Shown: positions 1-5,429 of the stretch, piece by piece
Layout of the letters: each line of letters starts with the position of its first letter
Numbering within the stretch: position 1 is the first letter of the stretch
NCBI GenBank assembly: GCA_002705605.1
Contig: PAJD01000015.1
Location: 3,741 to 14,496 of the forward strand
Direction of reading: 5' to 3'
From: Fidelibacterota bacterium
Lineage (GTDB): Bacteria > Fidelibacterota > Marinisomatia > SCGC-AAA003-L08 > D37C17
DNA: 10,756 nucleotides
Position numbers and translations under genes: made by a program
Notes under the pieces: model-generated
Databases searched by the model: none
Seen by the model: only the letters and a program-made list of their open reading frames with translations
Told to the model about the DNA's origin: nothing

Positions 1-269
1 AAAACTTTTGTTTCTTCTGTTTGAGGATTGTAATTCCAAATTATTCCAGCTTTCATTCTCTTTGGGTTGGTAATAATAAGGTCTGAAAAGTATAAGGTAC
101 CATCAGGGCCCATTGTAGGTCCCTCTAAAAGTACTCCATCACCACCTGAAAAGACTTCTTTAATTTTTGAATTTGGATTAATTATATCAGACCCTAAAGT
201 CCTAGTTTGCCCAACCCCAATCATGGGTAAACTAATTAAGATTAGTAATATTTTTTTTATGATGTTCAT
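1..269 (-). CDS. SMP-30/gluconolactonase-type secreted protein, N-terminal part
   Basis: This gene runs off the left edge; only the first 89 residues are visible. Residues 1-20 form a signal peptide (Lys-Lys near the start, then a hydrophobic run ILLILISLPMIGVG, likely cut before Gln21), so the product should be exported. Residues 48-63 read LEGPTMGPDGTLYFSD, the typical first blade motif of the SMP-30/gluconolactonase/LRE beta-propeller family, in which this Glu (residue 49) binds the catalytic metal. Members often hydrolyse sugar lactones, but the family is broad and the substrate cannot be told from this fragment. The start lies only 4 bases after the stop of the 46-residue gene upstream, so the two are probably co-transcribed. 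The match rests on one strong motif plus the secretion signal. Other six-bladed propellers cannot be fully excluded. Confidence 0.8.
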   Translation of the reverse strand, partial: MNIIKKILLILISLPMIGVGQTRTLGSDIINPNSKIKEVFSGGDGVLLEGPTMGPDGTLYFSDLIITNPKRMKAGIIWNYNPQTEETKV

Positions 270-273
270 GATG

Positions 274-414
274 CTAGTAAAAAAGCATGATTAGAATAAT
301 ACCCGTAATAAGTCCTTTAACCCAAGAAACCCATGCTAGTTGATATGAGTCCATACCTGTTTTATTCATGAATTTATTTGTACATCCTTTATGCCACTTA
401 ATGAATTTTTTCAT
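274..414 (-). CDS. Small 46-residue single-TM protein, unknown
   Basis: I do not recognise this protein. It is a short complete frame (46 residues, ATG to TAG) with a basic N-terminus (MKKFIKWHKG), a middle section NKTGMDSYQLAWVSW, and a C-terminal hydrophobic segment of about 16 residues (KGLITGIILIMLFY) that ends the protein. It would sit in the inner membrane with its basic end probably in the cytoplasm. Support for a real gene: a perfect Bacteroidota -7 box (TAAGTTTG) ends 4 bases before the ATG, and the stop is 4 bases before the start of the SMP-30-type gene, as expected for the first gene of an operon. The composition is mixed and protein-like rather than a run of Lys/Asn/Phe. It is too short for most gene callers. 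Confidence 0.6.
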   Translation of the reverse strand: MKKFIKWHKGCTNKFMNKTGMDSYQLAWVSWVKGLITGIILIMLFY

Positions 415-418
415 GATT

Positions 419-426
419 CAAACTTA
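419..426 (-). promoter_or_regulatory. -7 promoter box TAAGTTTG before the 46-residue gene
   Basis: On the minus strand the sequence TAAGTTTG matches the Bacteroidota sigma-A -7 consensus TAnnTTTG exactly and ends 4 bases before the ATG at 414. The region about 20 bases further upstream is T-rich but has no clear TTG (-33) element. The transcript would begin at or very near the A of the start codon, so the mRNA would be leaderless. Confidence 0.45.
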
Positions 427-457
427 CGTAATAATTTTCTAAAAAAGTTCGAAATAA

Positions 458-471
458 GGACCGAGAGGTCC
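458..471 (-). terminator. Short GC-rich hairpin, possible terminator after the CIA30 gene
   Basis: GGACC and GGTCC flank a 4-base loop, a perfect 5-bp stem with four G-C pairs in otherwise very AT-rich DNA. Read on the minus strand it lies about 80 bases after the CIA30 stop and is followed by TTATTTC and, a few bases later, six T in a row, so it could end that transcript before the 46-residue gene. The stem is short and the T-tract is interrupted, so this is a weak call. On the plus strand the loop is GAGA, a GNRA tetraloop. Confidence 0.25.
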
Positions 472-552
472 GCCAAAATGTAAAAGAGAAAAAGCAGGAA
501 ATGAAATAGAAAACTTAGAAAAAATACTCGGTCAACATAAATAGTTTTACAT

Positions 553-1104
553 TTATTCTAAAATCATGCTATCAATTAAAAGATTAAAATTTTCATTTCT
601 CTTATTGCCTATAAGAAAAGAAATTTGTTCTAAATAATTTTTGTTAAAATTTTTCATATTTAATCTTCTGCCTCTATATGAAGGGTACATGCTGTCTAAA
701 GGAATTGTTATTATTTCCCATTCTCCTGTGGTGTTAAATGCATATACATATGAATAGTAATCTTCGGCAGATGATTTAATTCTAAATTGATATTCTTTTC
801 TATCTCCTTTTATCCTTAAAATAAGATTCTTGTACTCGTTTATATATTGTCTTTTGCAATTATATCTAATAGATGCAAATCCACCGTTATATGCAGTAGA
901 AATATTACCAAAAAAAACTCCATTACCATCATTATTTATAATTAAATTGCTTTCAGAAATACCTCCCATAACATCGTCGTTAACAATATTCCATCCTTTT
1001 AAAGAAGCTTCATTACTAAAAGTAAAAACAACATTTTGGGAAAGAATAATATTGAAATAAAAAACAGATAATAATAAAAGGATATTCGACAGTTTAAAAT
1101 TCAT
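553..1104 (-). CDS. Secreted CIA30-domain protein
   Basis: This 183-residue protein belongs to the family of complex I intermediate-associated protein 30 (CIA30, a jelly-roll, carbohydrate-binding-like fold). Visible hallmarks are GWNIVNDDVMGGISES (37-52), the NGGFASIR strand (73-80), KGDRKEYQFRI (99-109), the WEIITIPLDSMYPSYRGR stretch (129-146) and the closing FNLLIDSMIL (173-182). Residues 1-22 are a signal peptide (hydrophobic run ILLLLSVFYFNIILS), so unlike mitochondrial CIA30 this one acts in the periplasm or beyond. In bacteria the biochemical role of the family is not settled, and a link to complex I assembly should not be assumed here. The gene seems to be a single transcription unit: it has its own -7 box just before the ATG and 114 bases separate it from the small gene upstream. 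Length fits the family. Confidence in the family is high, in function low. Confidence 0.88.
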   Translation of the reverse strand: MNFKLSNILLLLSVFYFNIILSQNVVFTFSNEASLKGWNIVNDDVMGGISESNLIINNDGNGVFFGNISTAYNGGFASIRYNCKRQYINEYKNLILRIKGDRKEYQFRIKSSAEDYYSYVYAFNTTGEWEIITIPLDSMYPSYRGRRLNMKNFNKNYLEQISFLIGNKRNENFNLLIDSMILE

Positions 1105-1109
1105 TAAAG

Positions 1110-1117
1110 CAAACTTA
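1110..1117 (-). promoter_or_regulatory. -7 promoter box TAAGTTTG before the CIA30 gene
   Basis: TAAGTTTGC on the minus strand matches the extended Bacteroidota -7 consensus TAnnTTTG(C) and ends 5 bases before the ATG at 1104. About 20 bases upstream stands TTTC in place of the expected TTTG/TTG -33 element. The predicted start point falls at about the start codon, giving a leaderless or nearly leaderless message. The same octamer, with nearly the same spacing, precedes the 46-residue gene. Confidence 0.5.
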
Positions 1118-1218
1118 AAAAAATATTAGTAAATGTGAAAGATAAAAAAGTAGATGTAGTAAGATTAAAACTTTCTACATATGGATACTCAAAAGATCTG
1201 CAAGTAGCTCCATTATTA

Positions 1219-1371
1219 TTATAACATTGAATCTTTAAAAGTCTTAGGAATTTCTGGATCATTTAAAACGTCTTCTTTTTGTTCAGTATGACCTCTGTTA
1301 ATCATATACAAAAGACCTATAATATATAAAAAAAAAATAATAAATCCTACTATAAACATTATTACATTCAT
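1219..1371 (-). CDS. Small 50-residue single-TM protein, unknown
   Basis: I do not recognise this protein. It has one strongly hydrophobic segment at residues 3-23 (from VIMFIVGF to LLYM) and then a soluble, charged tail containing NRGHTEQKEDVLNDPEIPKT (25-44) and ending DSML. By the positive-inside rule the topology is ambiguous, because the tail holds both Arg/Lys and Asp/Glu. The start is 5 bases after the stop of the 59-residue membrane protein gene, so the two form an operon and may form a complex. The amino-acid mix of the tail is unlike random AT-rich DNA and supports a real gene. It could be an accessory subunit of a larger membrane complex encoded elsewhere; this is inference. Confidence 0.6.
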   Translation of the reverse strand: MNVIMFIVGFIIFFLYIIGLLYMINRGHTEQKEDVLNDPEIPKTFKDSML

Positions 1372-1376
1372 AGACC

Positions 1377-1556
1377 TTAATTTTTATTTATCATTGTAAT
1401 TACTGTGTAGAAACCTAAAATTGAAGGCACCCATATACCAACAAAAACACCTTCTAATTTATATCCACAAAACCAAAGACATACTGAAAAGAGAAAAGAA
1501 ACAAAGGCTAATATAATAGGATAATAAGTCCCCCAGAATAACATTATTTTTTCCAT
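1377..1556 (-). CDS. Small 59-residue two-TM protein, conserved-looking, unknown
   Basis: A complete 59-residue frame with two hydrophobic segments: residues 11-30 (YYPIILAFVSFLFSVCLWFC) and about 37-55 (GVFVGIWVPSILGFYTVIT). They are joined by a short turn, GYKLEG. Gly, Trp and Pro at fixed-looking places (FWGTYYP, FVGIWVPSIL) give it the look of a constrained, conserved membrane protein, and I have an impression of similar small proteins in marine bacteria but cannot name a family. It is the first gene of a two-gene operon with the 50-residue single-TM gene, and is transcribed away from the pterin operon at 1660. A -7 box (TACATTTG) lies 14 bases before its ATG. No enzymatic motif is visible. 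Confidence 0.68.
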   Translation of the reverse strand: MEKIMLFWGTYYPIILAFVSFLFSVCLWFCGYKLEGVFVGIWVPSILGFYTVITMINKN

Positions 1557-1570
1557 AATTAATTTTTTGA

Positions 1571-1578
1571 CAAATGTA
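1571..1578 (-). promoter_or_regulatory. -7 promoter box TACATTTG for the small membrane-protein operon
   Basis: On the minus strand TACATTTG fits the Bacteroidota consensus TAnnTTTG and ends 14 bases before the ATG at 1556, so the leader would be about 8-10 bases. No clear TTG is seen at the -33 distance. It shares the divergent intergenic region with the promoter of the pterin operon. Confidence 0.4.
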
Positions 1579-1615
1579 CTAAATAAAAACCATACTGCAT
1601 AACTTTATATTAAAA

Positions 1616-1648
1616 TTGTTATGCATTATAAAAAAAACAATATCTTTA
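1616..1648 (+). promoter_or_regulatory. Candidate promoter of the pterin operon
   Basis: TTG at 1616-1618 and TATCTTTA at 1641-1648 (consensus TAnnTTTG with a final mismatch) are 22 bases apart, within the range described for Bacteroidota -33/-7 elements. The second box ends 11 bases before the ATG at 1660. If used, this promoter rules out the upstream ATG at 1621 as the start of the PTPS-like gene. Confidence 0.3.
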
Positions 1649-1659
1649 CAAAAAAAAAT

Positions 1660-2115
1660 ATGAAAGAATACACCAGTATAAAACTTTTTGATGGTTACAG
1701 TACAGCATTTAGACAATGGAGAGCTATACATTCTCATTGTAAATATATTCATGGATATGCATTAAAATTCAAAGTTTGGTTCGAGGGAGACCTCGATGAA
1801 AAAAATTGGGTATGTGATTTTGGTTGTTTCAAAAGAAATGGCATTAAGGAGAAATTAGCAAATCAATTTGATCATACAACTATAGTTGCAGCTGATGATC
1901 CTCATATAGAATTATTCAAAAAAATGAATAAAGCAGGATTAATTCAACTAAGAGTAATGAAACATGTAGGGTGTGAAAGATTTGCAGAATGGGTATATAA
2001 TCTTATTAATGATAATATACAAGAAGAAACAGATGGTAGAATTAGCGTGTTAAAGGTTGAATCATTTGAGGGTGGAACAAATAATTCAGCTATATATAAA
2101 CCTGCAAAAAAATGA
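1660..2115 (+). CDS. 6-pyruvoyl-tetrahydropterin synthase/QueD-like protein, variant active site
   Basis: This protein of the PTPS/QueD family (T-fold) acts on dihydroneopterin triphosphate or related pterins. Numbering from the ATG at 1660 (151 residues), the conserved block is HSHCKYIHGYALKFKVWFEG (24-43), with the catalytic Cys27, then WVCDFGCFKR (50-59), the DHT motif (71-73) and the C-terminal acidic residue in VESFEG (133-138). Normal members bind zinc with the His of an AH pair and both His of HGH. Here the first position lies in FRQW (17-20) and the last His is Tyr33, so two of three ligands appear replaced, although His24 and His26 stand close by. I recall a marine PTPS-like subgroup with this FRQWxA/HGY pattern, so this is probably a real subfamily and not decay. 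folE2 follows 10 bases downstream. An in-frame ATG at 1621 would add 13 Lys/Asn-rich residues; the family start and the candidate promoter favour 1660. Confidence 0.85.
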   Translation: MKEYTSIKLFDGYSTAFRQWRAIHSHCKYIHGYALKFKVWFEGDLDEKNWVCDFGCFKRNGIKEKLANQFDHTTIVAADDPHIELFKKMNKAGLIQLRVMKHVGCERFAEWVYNLINDNIQEETDGRISVLKVESFEGGTNNSAIYKPAKK

Positions 2116-2120
2116 GAGGA
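2115..2120 (+). promoter_or_regulatory. Ribosome binding site of folE2
   Basis: AGAGGA stands 5 bases before the ATG at 2126 and overlaps the stop of the PTPS-like gene. It is one of the few purine-rich sites of this kind in the window and fixes the folE2 start at 2126, not at the in-frame ATG at 2057 inside the preceding gene. Confidence 0.6.
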
Positions 2121-2125
2121 AAAAT

Positions 2126-3145
2126 ATGAATAAAAAAAATAATGGAAAATATGAATGGATTGGAGATGCTGAATCTACTGTAGAAGGTCCAGCTAATGAA
2201 CATTCTGAAAAGTACTATGAATCGAACAGAGACTATGATACTGATTATAAACCTACTAAAGTAGATATTAAGACATTTCCTGACTTACAGAATGGACCTT
2301 CTTCATTAATACAAGGAGCTCCTGTAGCTATACAACAAGTAGGAATCCACAATTTTAGACTACCTTTAAAGTATGATAAACGAGAGGGAGGGTATATAGA
2401 ACTAGAAACTAAAGTAACAGGTACTGTATCCCTAGCTGCTCACAAGAAAGGGATCAATATGTCTCGTATTATGAGATCTTTCTATAAGTATAAAGATGAA
2501 AAGGTTTATAATAAGTTAGATGAAATATTGCTTAAGTATAAAGATGATCTTGAAACTTTTGATGCAAAAATTGGATTGCACTTTTCTTATCCTATATTAC
2601 AACCATCTTTAAGATCTGACAATTCAGGATATCAATATTATCATTGTACTTTAGAAAGCAATATCGATAATAAAGGAGATATCATAAAATTTTTACATTT
2701 TGATTTTGTTTACTCCTCAGCCTGTCCTTGTTCTTATGAACTTGCAGAACATGCTAAAAAATATAGAAACAAAGTAACTGTATCTCATTCACAGCGTTCA
2801 GTAGCAAGAATATCTATTGAGTTTGAAAATATAGTATGGATTGAAGATTTACAAGAAATGTGTGCTAATGTCTTAAAAACAGAAACTCAAGTAGTAGTAA
2901 AAAGAGAAGATGAGATGGCATTTGCAGAGCTTAACGGTTCTTATCTTAAATTTGTAGAAGATGCCGCAAGATTATTGTACGAACAGTTAGCAAATGATAA
3001 GCGTATAAAAGATTTTAGAGTGATATGTTCCCATCAAGAATCTTTACATTCACATGATGCTGTATCTGTAATTCTTGCTCCTAACAGTAAATTTAGTAAT
3101 GATGTGCCACATGAATTGTGGTCAAGCTTAATACATATATCATAA
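2126..3145 (+). CDS. folE2: GTP cyclohydrolase FolE2 (type IB)
   Basis: FolE2 converts GTP to 7,8-dihydroneopterin triphosphate in the cytoplasm, the entry step to folate and other pterins and to queuosine. The 339-residue product shows the FolE2 signatures: FPDLQ (51-55), QVGIHNFRLPL (71-81), SLAAHKKGINMSR (102-114), the CPC motif at 200-202 with the expected catalytic Cys200, HSQRS (221-225), the Glu-rich DEMAFAELNG (262-271) and ESLHSHDAVSV (305-315), whose Glu and His are of the kind that bind the metal. The first 45 residues are polar and poorly conserved-looking, giving a length above the roughly 250-300 of many FolE2 proteins. The gene is second in an operon with the PTPS-like gene, whose substrate is its product. 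FolE2 is the form that works with metals other than zinc, a property of the family and not visible here. Confidence 0.95.
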   Translation: MNKKNNGKYEWIGDAESTVEGPANEHSEKYYESNRDYDTDYKPTKVDIKTFPDLQNGPSSLIQGAPVAIQQVGIHNFRLPLKYDKREGGYIELETKVTGTVSLAAHKKGINMSRIMRSFYKYKDEKVYNKLDEILLKYKDDLETFDAKIGLHFSYPILQPSLRSDNSGYQYYHCTLESNIDNKGDIIKFLHFDFVYSSACPCSYELAEHAKKYRNKVTVSHSQRSVARISIEFENIVWIEDLQEMCANVLKTETQVVVKREDEMAFAELNGSYLKFVEDAARLLYEQLANDKRIKDFRVICSHQESLHSHDAVSVILAPNSKFSNDVPHELWSSLIHIS

Positions 3146-3446
3146 AAGAGAAAAAATTAGTATGGTCATATATTCTTAATATAAAACTTTACTCAAGTGT
3201 AACGATTGTGTAAATATATTCATACAGGAATATTCAGGTTATCTAAATGCAGAAATCTATGTGCTGAGTGGAGATTTTATGAATATTTAGAGTGGAAATA
3301 AGCTTTCATTTGAAAAGTTTAACCTTGGATTTTATTTCTGTGTGATTATATATGGAAGAAAGAACAAAAATCTTAGATTAGTGAAGCTATAATTCTTATG
3401 TTTTAAAAATAATCTTATTCTATAACTATTCTTTTTCCCTAGCGAT
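3146..3446. other. Intergenic region between convergent folE2 and umuC
   Basis: 301 bases between two convergent gene ends. All frames are broken by stops and no start codon opens more than about ten codons. The only structure seen is an inverted repeat of 9 bases (ATATTCATA at 3216-3224 and TATGAATAT at 3278-3286, 53 bases apart) and an imperfect hairpin CTTTCA/TGAAAAG near 3303-3318. Neither has a T-run of terminator type. Nothing else is supported. Confidence 0.6.
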
Positions 3447-4697
3447 CTAAATTACCACCTCTAAAATATCAGAAAAACGTGTAGTATAGCAAGGTGAAAG
3501 TTTCTCTTGTCTCAATTTCCACTTCCTCCCATTACCCTGCACAGCAAGTTTCACTTTATTCTTTCCCATAATGGCATTTATCTTATCAACTGCTATATTG
3601 ATACTTTTTCGTTTTTCTCTATCCAAACTATCAAATAGGCTCAGTTGCATTTGCTCTTGAGGAACAATTCTACTAACCATTACTCCTGCTTTCTTATAGA
3701 CACAATCATCTCTGTAAATACTTTCTAAAGCTTTAATAGTAGCTTTCACTATTTCCATACTATCATTAGTAGGTACATCTAATTGAATCACTTTGTAAGG
3801 ATTATATTGTTTAGCTTGTGGTTTAAATGGATTTGTACTTAAAAATACACTAATAGAATTACAACAACTTTTCTCTTGCCTTAGTTTAGTAGCGCAATTA
3901 TTAGCGTGCGAACCTATCGCTTCTTTTAATTTTGAGAGTTGTTTAATCTCAGTACCGAACGAATGAGTAGTGCAAATATTCTGTTTTCTCTTCCTTTTAA
4001 GTTCTAATGGATAACAAACTTCACTAAAAAGTTCCTTTTGCAATCTCACTGCATTTACTGATAAGTTTGTCTTTAGCCAAGCACTATCACATTGCCTGAA
4101 TTGCAAAGCAGTATGAATACCAACAGCCTTTAGTTTTTGAGCAGTATTTTTTCCAATTCCCCATAAATCTTCAACAGCAAATACACTTAAAGCTCTTCTG
4201 ATTAAATCCGTATCATCAAATATAAAAACACCTGACTTAGTATATTTCTTTGCTATGTGCCCTGCAACTTTTGCTAAAACCTTAGTTGGTGCAATACCAA
4301 CTGAGACAGGAATACCTGTCCATTGCTGGACTTTATTCTTTATAGAAACCCCCCTTTCTTTGGATGCAGAATCAGTAAAATCCAAAAAGGCTTCATCAAT
4401 AGAATAGATTTCTATTTTATTTACCTCAGCACTCATTACATTCATTACCCTTTTGGATAAATCTCCATAAAGCGTAAAATTGCTAGAGAATATATTGATG
4501 TTTTTTTTTTCAATAATATGTTTGAGTTTGAAGGCAGGTTCACCCATCTTTATCCCTAATGCTTTTACTTCATTACTTCTTGCAATAACACAGCCATCAT
4601 TATTAGATAAGACTATAACAGGCTTATTTTCAATCTTTGGATTGAAAACTCGCTCACAAGAGACATAGAAATTATTACAATCCACCAAAGCAATCAT
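3447..4697 (-). CDS. umuC: DNA polymerase V subunit UmuC (Y-family translesion polymerase)
   Basis: UmuC copies past lesions such as UV photoproducts, together with processed UmuD. The 416-residue protein has the full Y-family layout: [18 protein letters not shown] at 3-20 with metal-binding Asp6, [11 protein letters not shown] at 98-108 with Asp101 and Glu102, the helix-hairpin-helix region around [15 protein letters not shown] (180-194) and the little-finger domain after about 240. A perfect beta-clamp-binding pentapeptide QLSLF lies at 351-355, and the C-terminus carries the DUF4113 segment with VKLAVQGNG and [16 protein letters not shown] (382-407). Length equals that of typical UmuC (about 420). 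Its start is 1 base after the umuD stop, so the two are translationally linked. No frameshift or missing catalytic residue is seen. Strictly it could act with only its own UmuD-type partner. Confidence 0.97.
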   Translation of the reverse strand: MIALVDCNNFYVSCERVFNPKIENKPVIVLSNNDGCVIARSNEVKALGIKMGEPAFKLKHIIEKKNINIFSSNFTLYGDLSKRVMNVMSAEVNKIEIYSIDEAFLDFTDSASKERGVSIKNKVQQWTGIPVSVGIAPTKVLAKVAGHIAKKYTKSGVFIFDDTDLIRRALSVFAVEDLWGIGKNTAQKLKAVGIHTALQFRQCDSAWLKTNLSVNAVRLQKELFSEVCYPLELKRKRKQNICTTHSFGTEIKQLSKLKEAIGSHANNCATKLRQEKSCCNSISVFLSTNPFKPQAKQYNPYKVIQLDVPTNDSMEIVKATIKALESIYRDDCVYKKAGVMVSRIVPQEQMQLSLFDSLDREKRKSINIAVDKINAIMGKNKVKLAVQGNGRKWKLRQEKLSPCYTTRFSDILEVVI

Positions 4698-4698
4698 A

Positions 4699-5145
4699 CT
4701 ATACTGCTTTATGTATGATATAAGTAACTACTCCCCAAACTTTAAAGTCCATTTCCTCTGTAATTTTTATGGGAGAGAAATTACTATTCTCTGGAATTAA
4801 GTACAACTCCTTATTATTTAAATTTACTCTTTTTACAGTGAATTCCCCATCAATAACTACTAATACAATACTTCTATTTTGTGGCTCTAATGATTTATCA
4901 ACTATCATAATATCACCACTTTGTATGCCTGCATCCTTCATGCTCTCCCCAATTGCTTTTACACAAAAAGTAGCAGAAGGATTTTGAACTAAATGGTCAT
5001 TCAAATTTAAATCCATATCCATATGGTCTTCAGAAGGAGAAGGAAAGCCTGCCTGTACAGCATCAGAAAACATTGGAATAGATGAAAATATTTCTTCATC
5101 AACTGCAAAGAAATCTAAAGTGTCAGTATGTTTAAGGTATTTCAT
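4699..5145 (-). CDS. umuD: UmuD, S24/LexA-type self-cleaving subunit of polymerase V
   Basis: UmuD is cut by itself when stimulated by RecA filaments, and the product activates UmuC. In this 148-residue protein the cleavage site is Ala32-Gly33 in QAGFPSP (31-37), corresponding to Cys-Gly in the E. coli protein. The catalytic Ser68 lies in GESMKDAGI (66-74) and Lys105 in FTVKRV (102-107), the dyad of the S24 family. The region [10 protein letters not shown] (76-85) is also typical. It has no N-terminal DNA-binding domain, so it is not a LexA repressor. It precedes umuC with a single base between stop and start. I saw no clear promoter or LexA-type operator in the 284 bases upstream, so SOS control cannot be judged from the sequence. 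Confidence 0.95.
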   Translation of the reverse strand: MKYLKHTDTLDFFAVDEEIFSSIPMFSDAVQAGFPSPSEDHMDMDLNLNDHLVQNPSATFCVKAIGESMKDAGIQSGDIMIVDKSLEPQNRSIVLVVIDGEFTVKRVNLNNKELYLIPENSNFSPIKITEEMDFKVWGVVTYIIHKAV

Positions 5146-5429
5146 TTTTATTAATTTTAATTGAAATTTGATTTGTTAAAAATAATAAAAATGAGGCATC
5201 AGAAAACAGAGTGTTAGTAAAAAAATCGAAGTAGTAATATTACAATATCTACCCTTTTCACTAGATTTAAGCAAGATTTTAAACTAAAATTTACACCACT
5301 TTTTACATTGCTCAAAATCTACTAATTTACTCAAAGAAATAAAAAATAATTCAAGATAATAAATTTCCTAAAGTATCACAATTATAAAAAACAAATTTAT
5401 TAAAGTTATAAGACTTGCATCCCTTCGCT
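5146..5429. other. Upstream region of umuDC and downstream region of the exporter gene
   Basis: This 284-base gene-free stretch must contain the umuDC promoter (minus strand). It is extremely AT-rich, with no frame longer than about ten codons. The only exact TAnnTTTG on the minus strand is TAAATTTG at 5392-5399, about 250 bases before umuD. No palindrome convincing as a repressor site and no hairpin with a T-run after the exporter gene were seen. Confidence 0.5.

Noticed and set aside
67..294. Plus-strand frame of 75 codons
   Set aside because: It is antisense to the SMP-30-type gene, whose signal peptide and LEGP motif are clear; the plus-strand product is Pro/Lys-rich with no family features.
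411..549. Open minus-strand frame rich in Phe and Leu that overlaps the 46-residue gene by ATGA
   Set aside because: It has no ATG, GTG or usable TTG start, its hydrophobic run follows from T-rich DNA, and it crosses the GC-rich hairpin. The ATGA overlap is probably chance.
830..1060. Plus-strand frame of 76 codons
   Set aside because: Antisense to the CIA30 gene; no recognisable features.
1567..1596. E. coli-type promoter TTGACA with CATACT 18 bases later, plus strand
   Set aside because: Bacteroidota sigma-A does not use this consensus, the -10 match is poor (4 of 6), and a TTG/TAnnTTT-type pair lies closer to the gene.
2057..2125. Upstream ATG at 2057 as the start of folE2
   Set aside because: It would overlap the PTPS-like gene by 59 bases, while the ATG at 2126 has an AGAGGA site at ideal spacing directly after the previous stop.
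3216..3286. Inverted repeat ATATTCATA/TATGAATAT as a terminator between folE2 and umuC
   Set aside because: The stem is all A/T except one pair, the loop is 53 bases and no T-run follows.
4480..4987. Two plus-strand frames (4480-4668 and 4769-4987)
   Set aside because: Antisense to umuC and umuD, which have complete catalytic motifs on the minus strand.
5153..5180. AT-rich imperfect palindrome TTTTAA...TTAAAA before umuD as an SOS operator
   Set aside because: Only the outer six bases are symmetric, the centre is not, and such matches are common in this composition.
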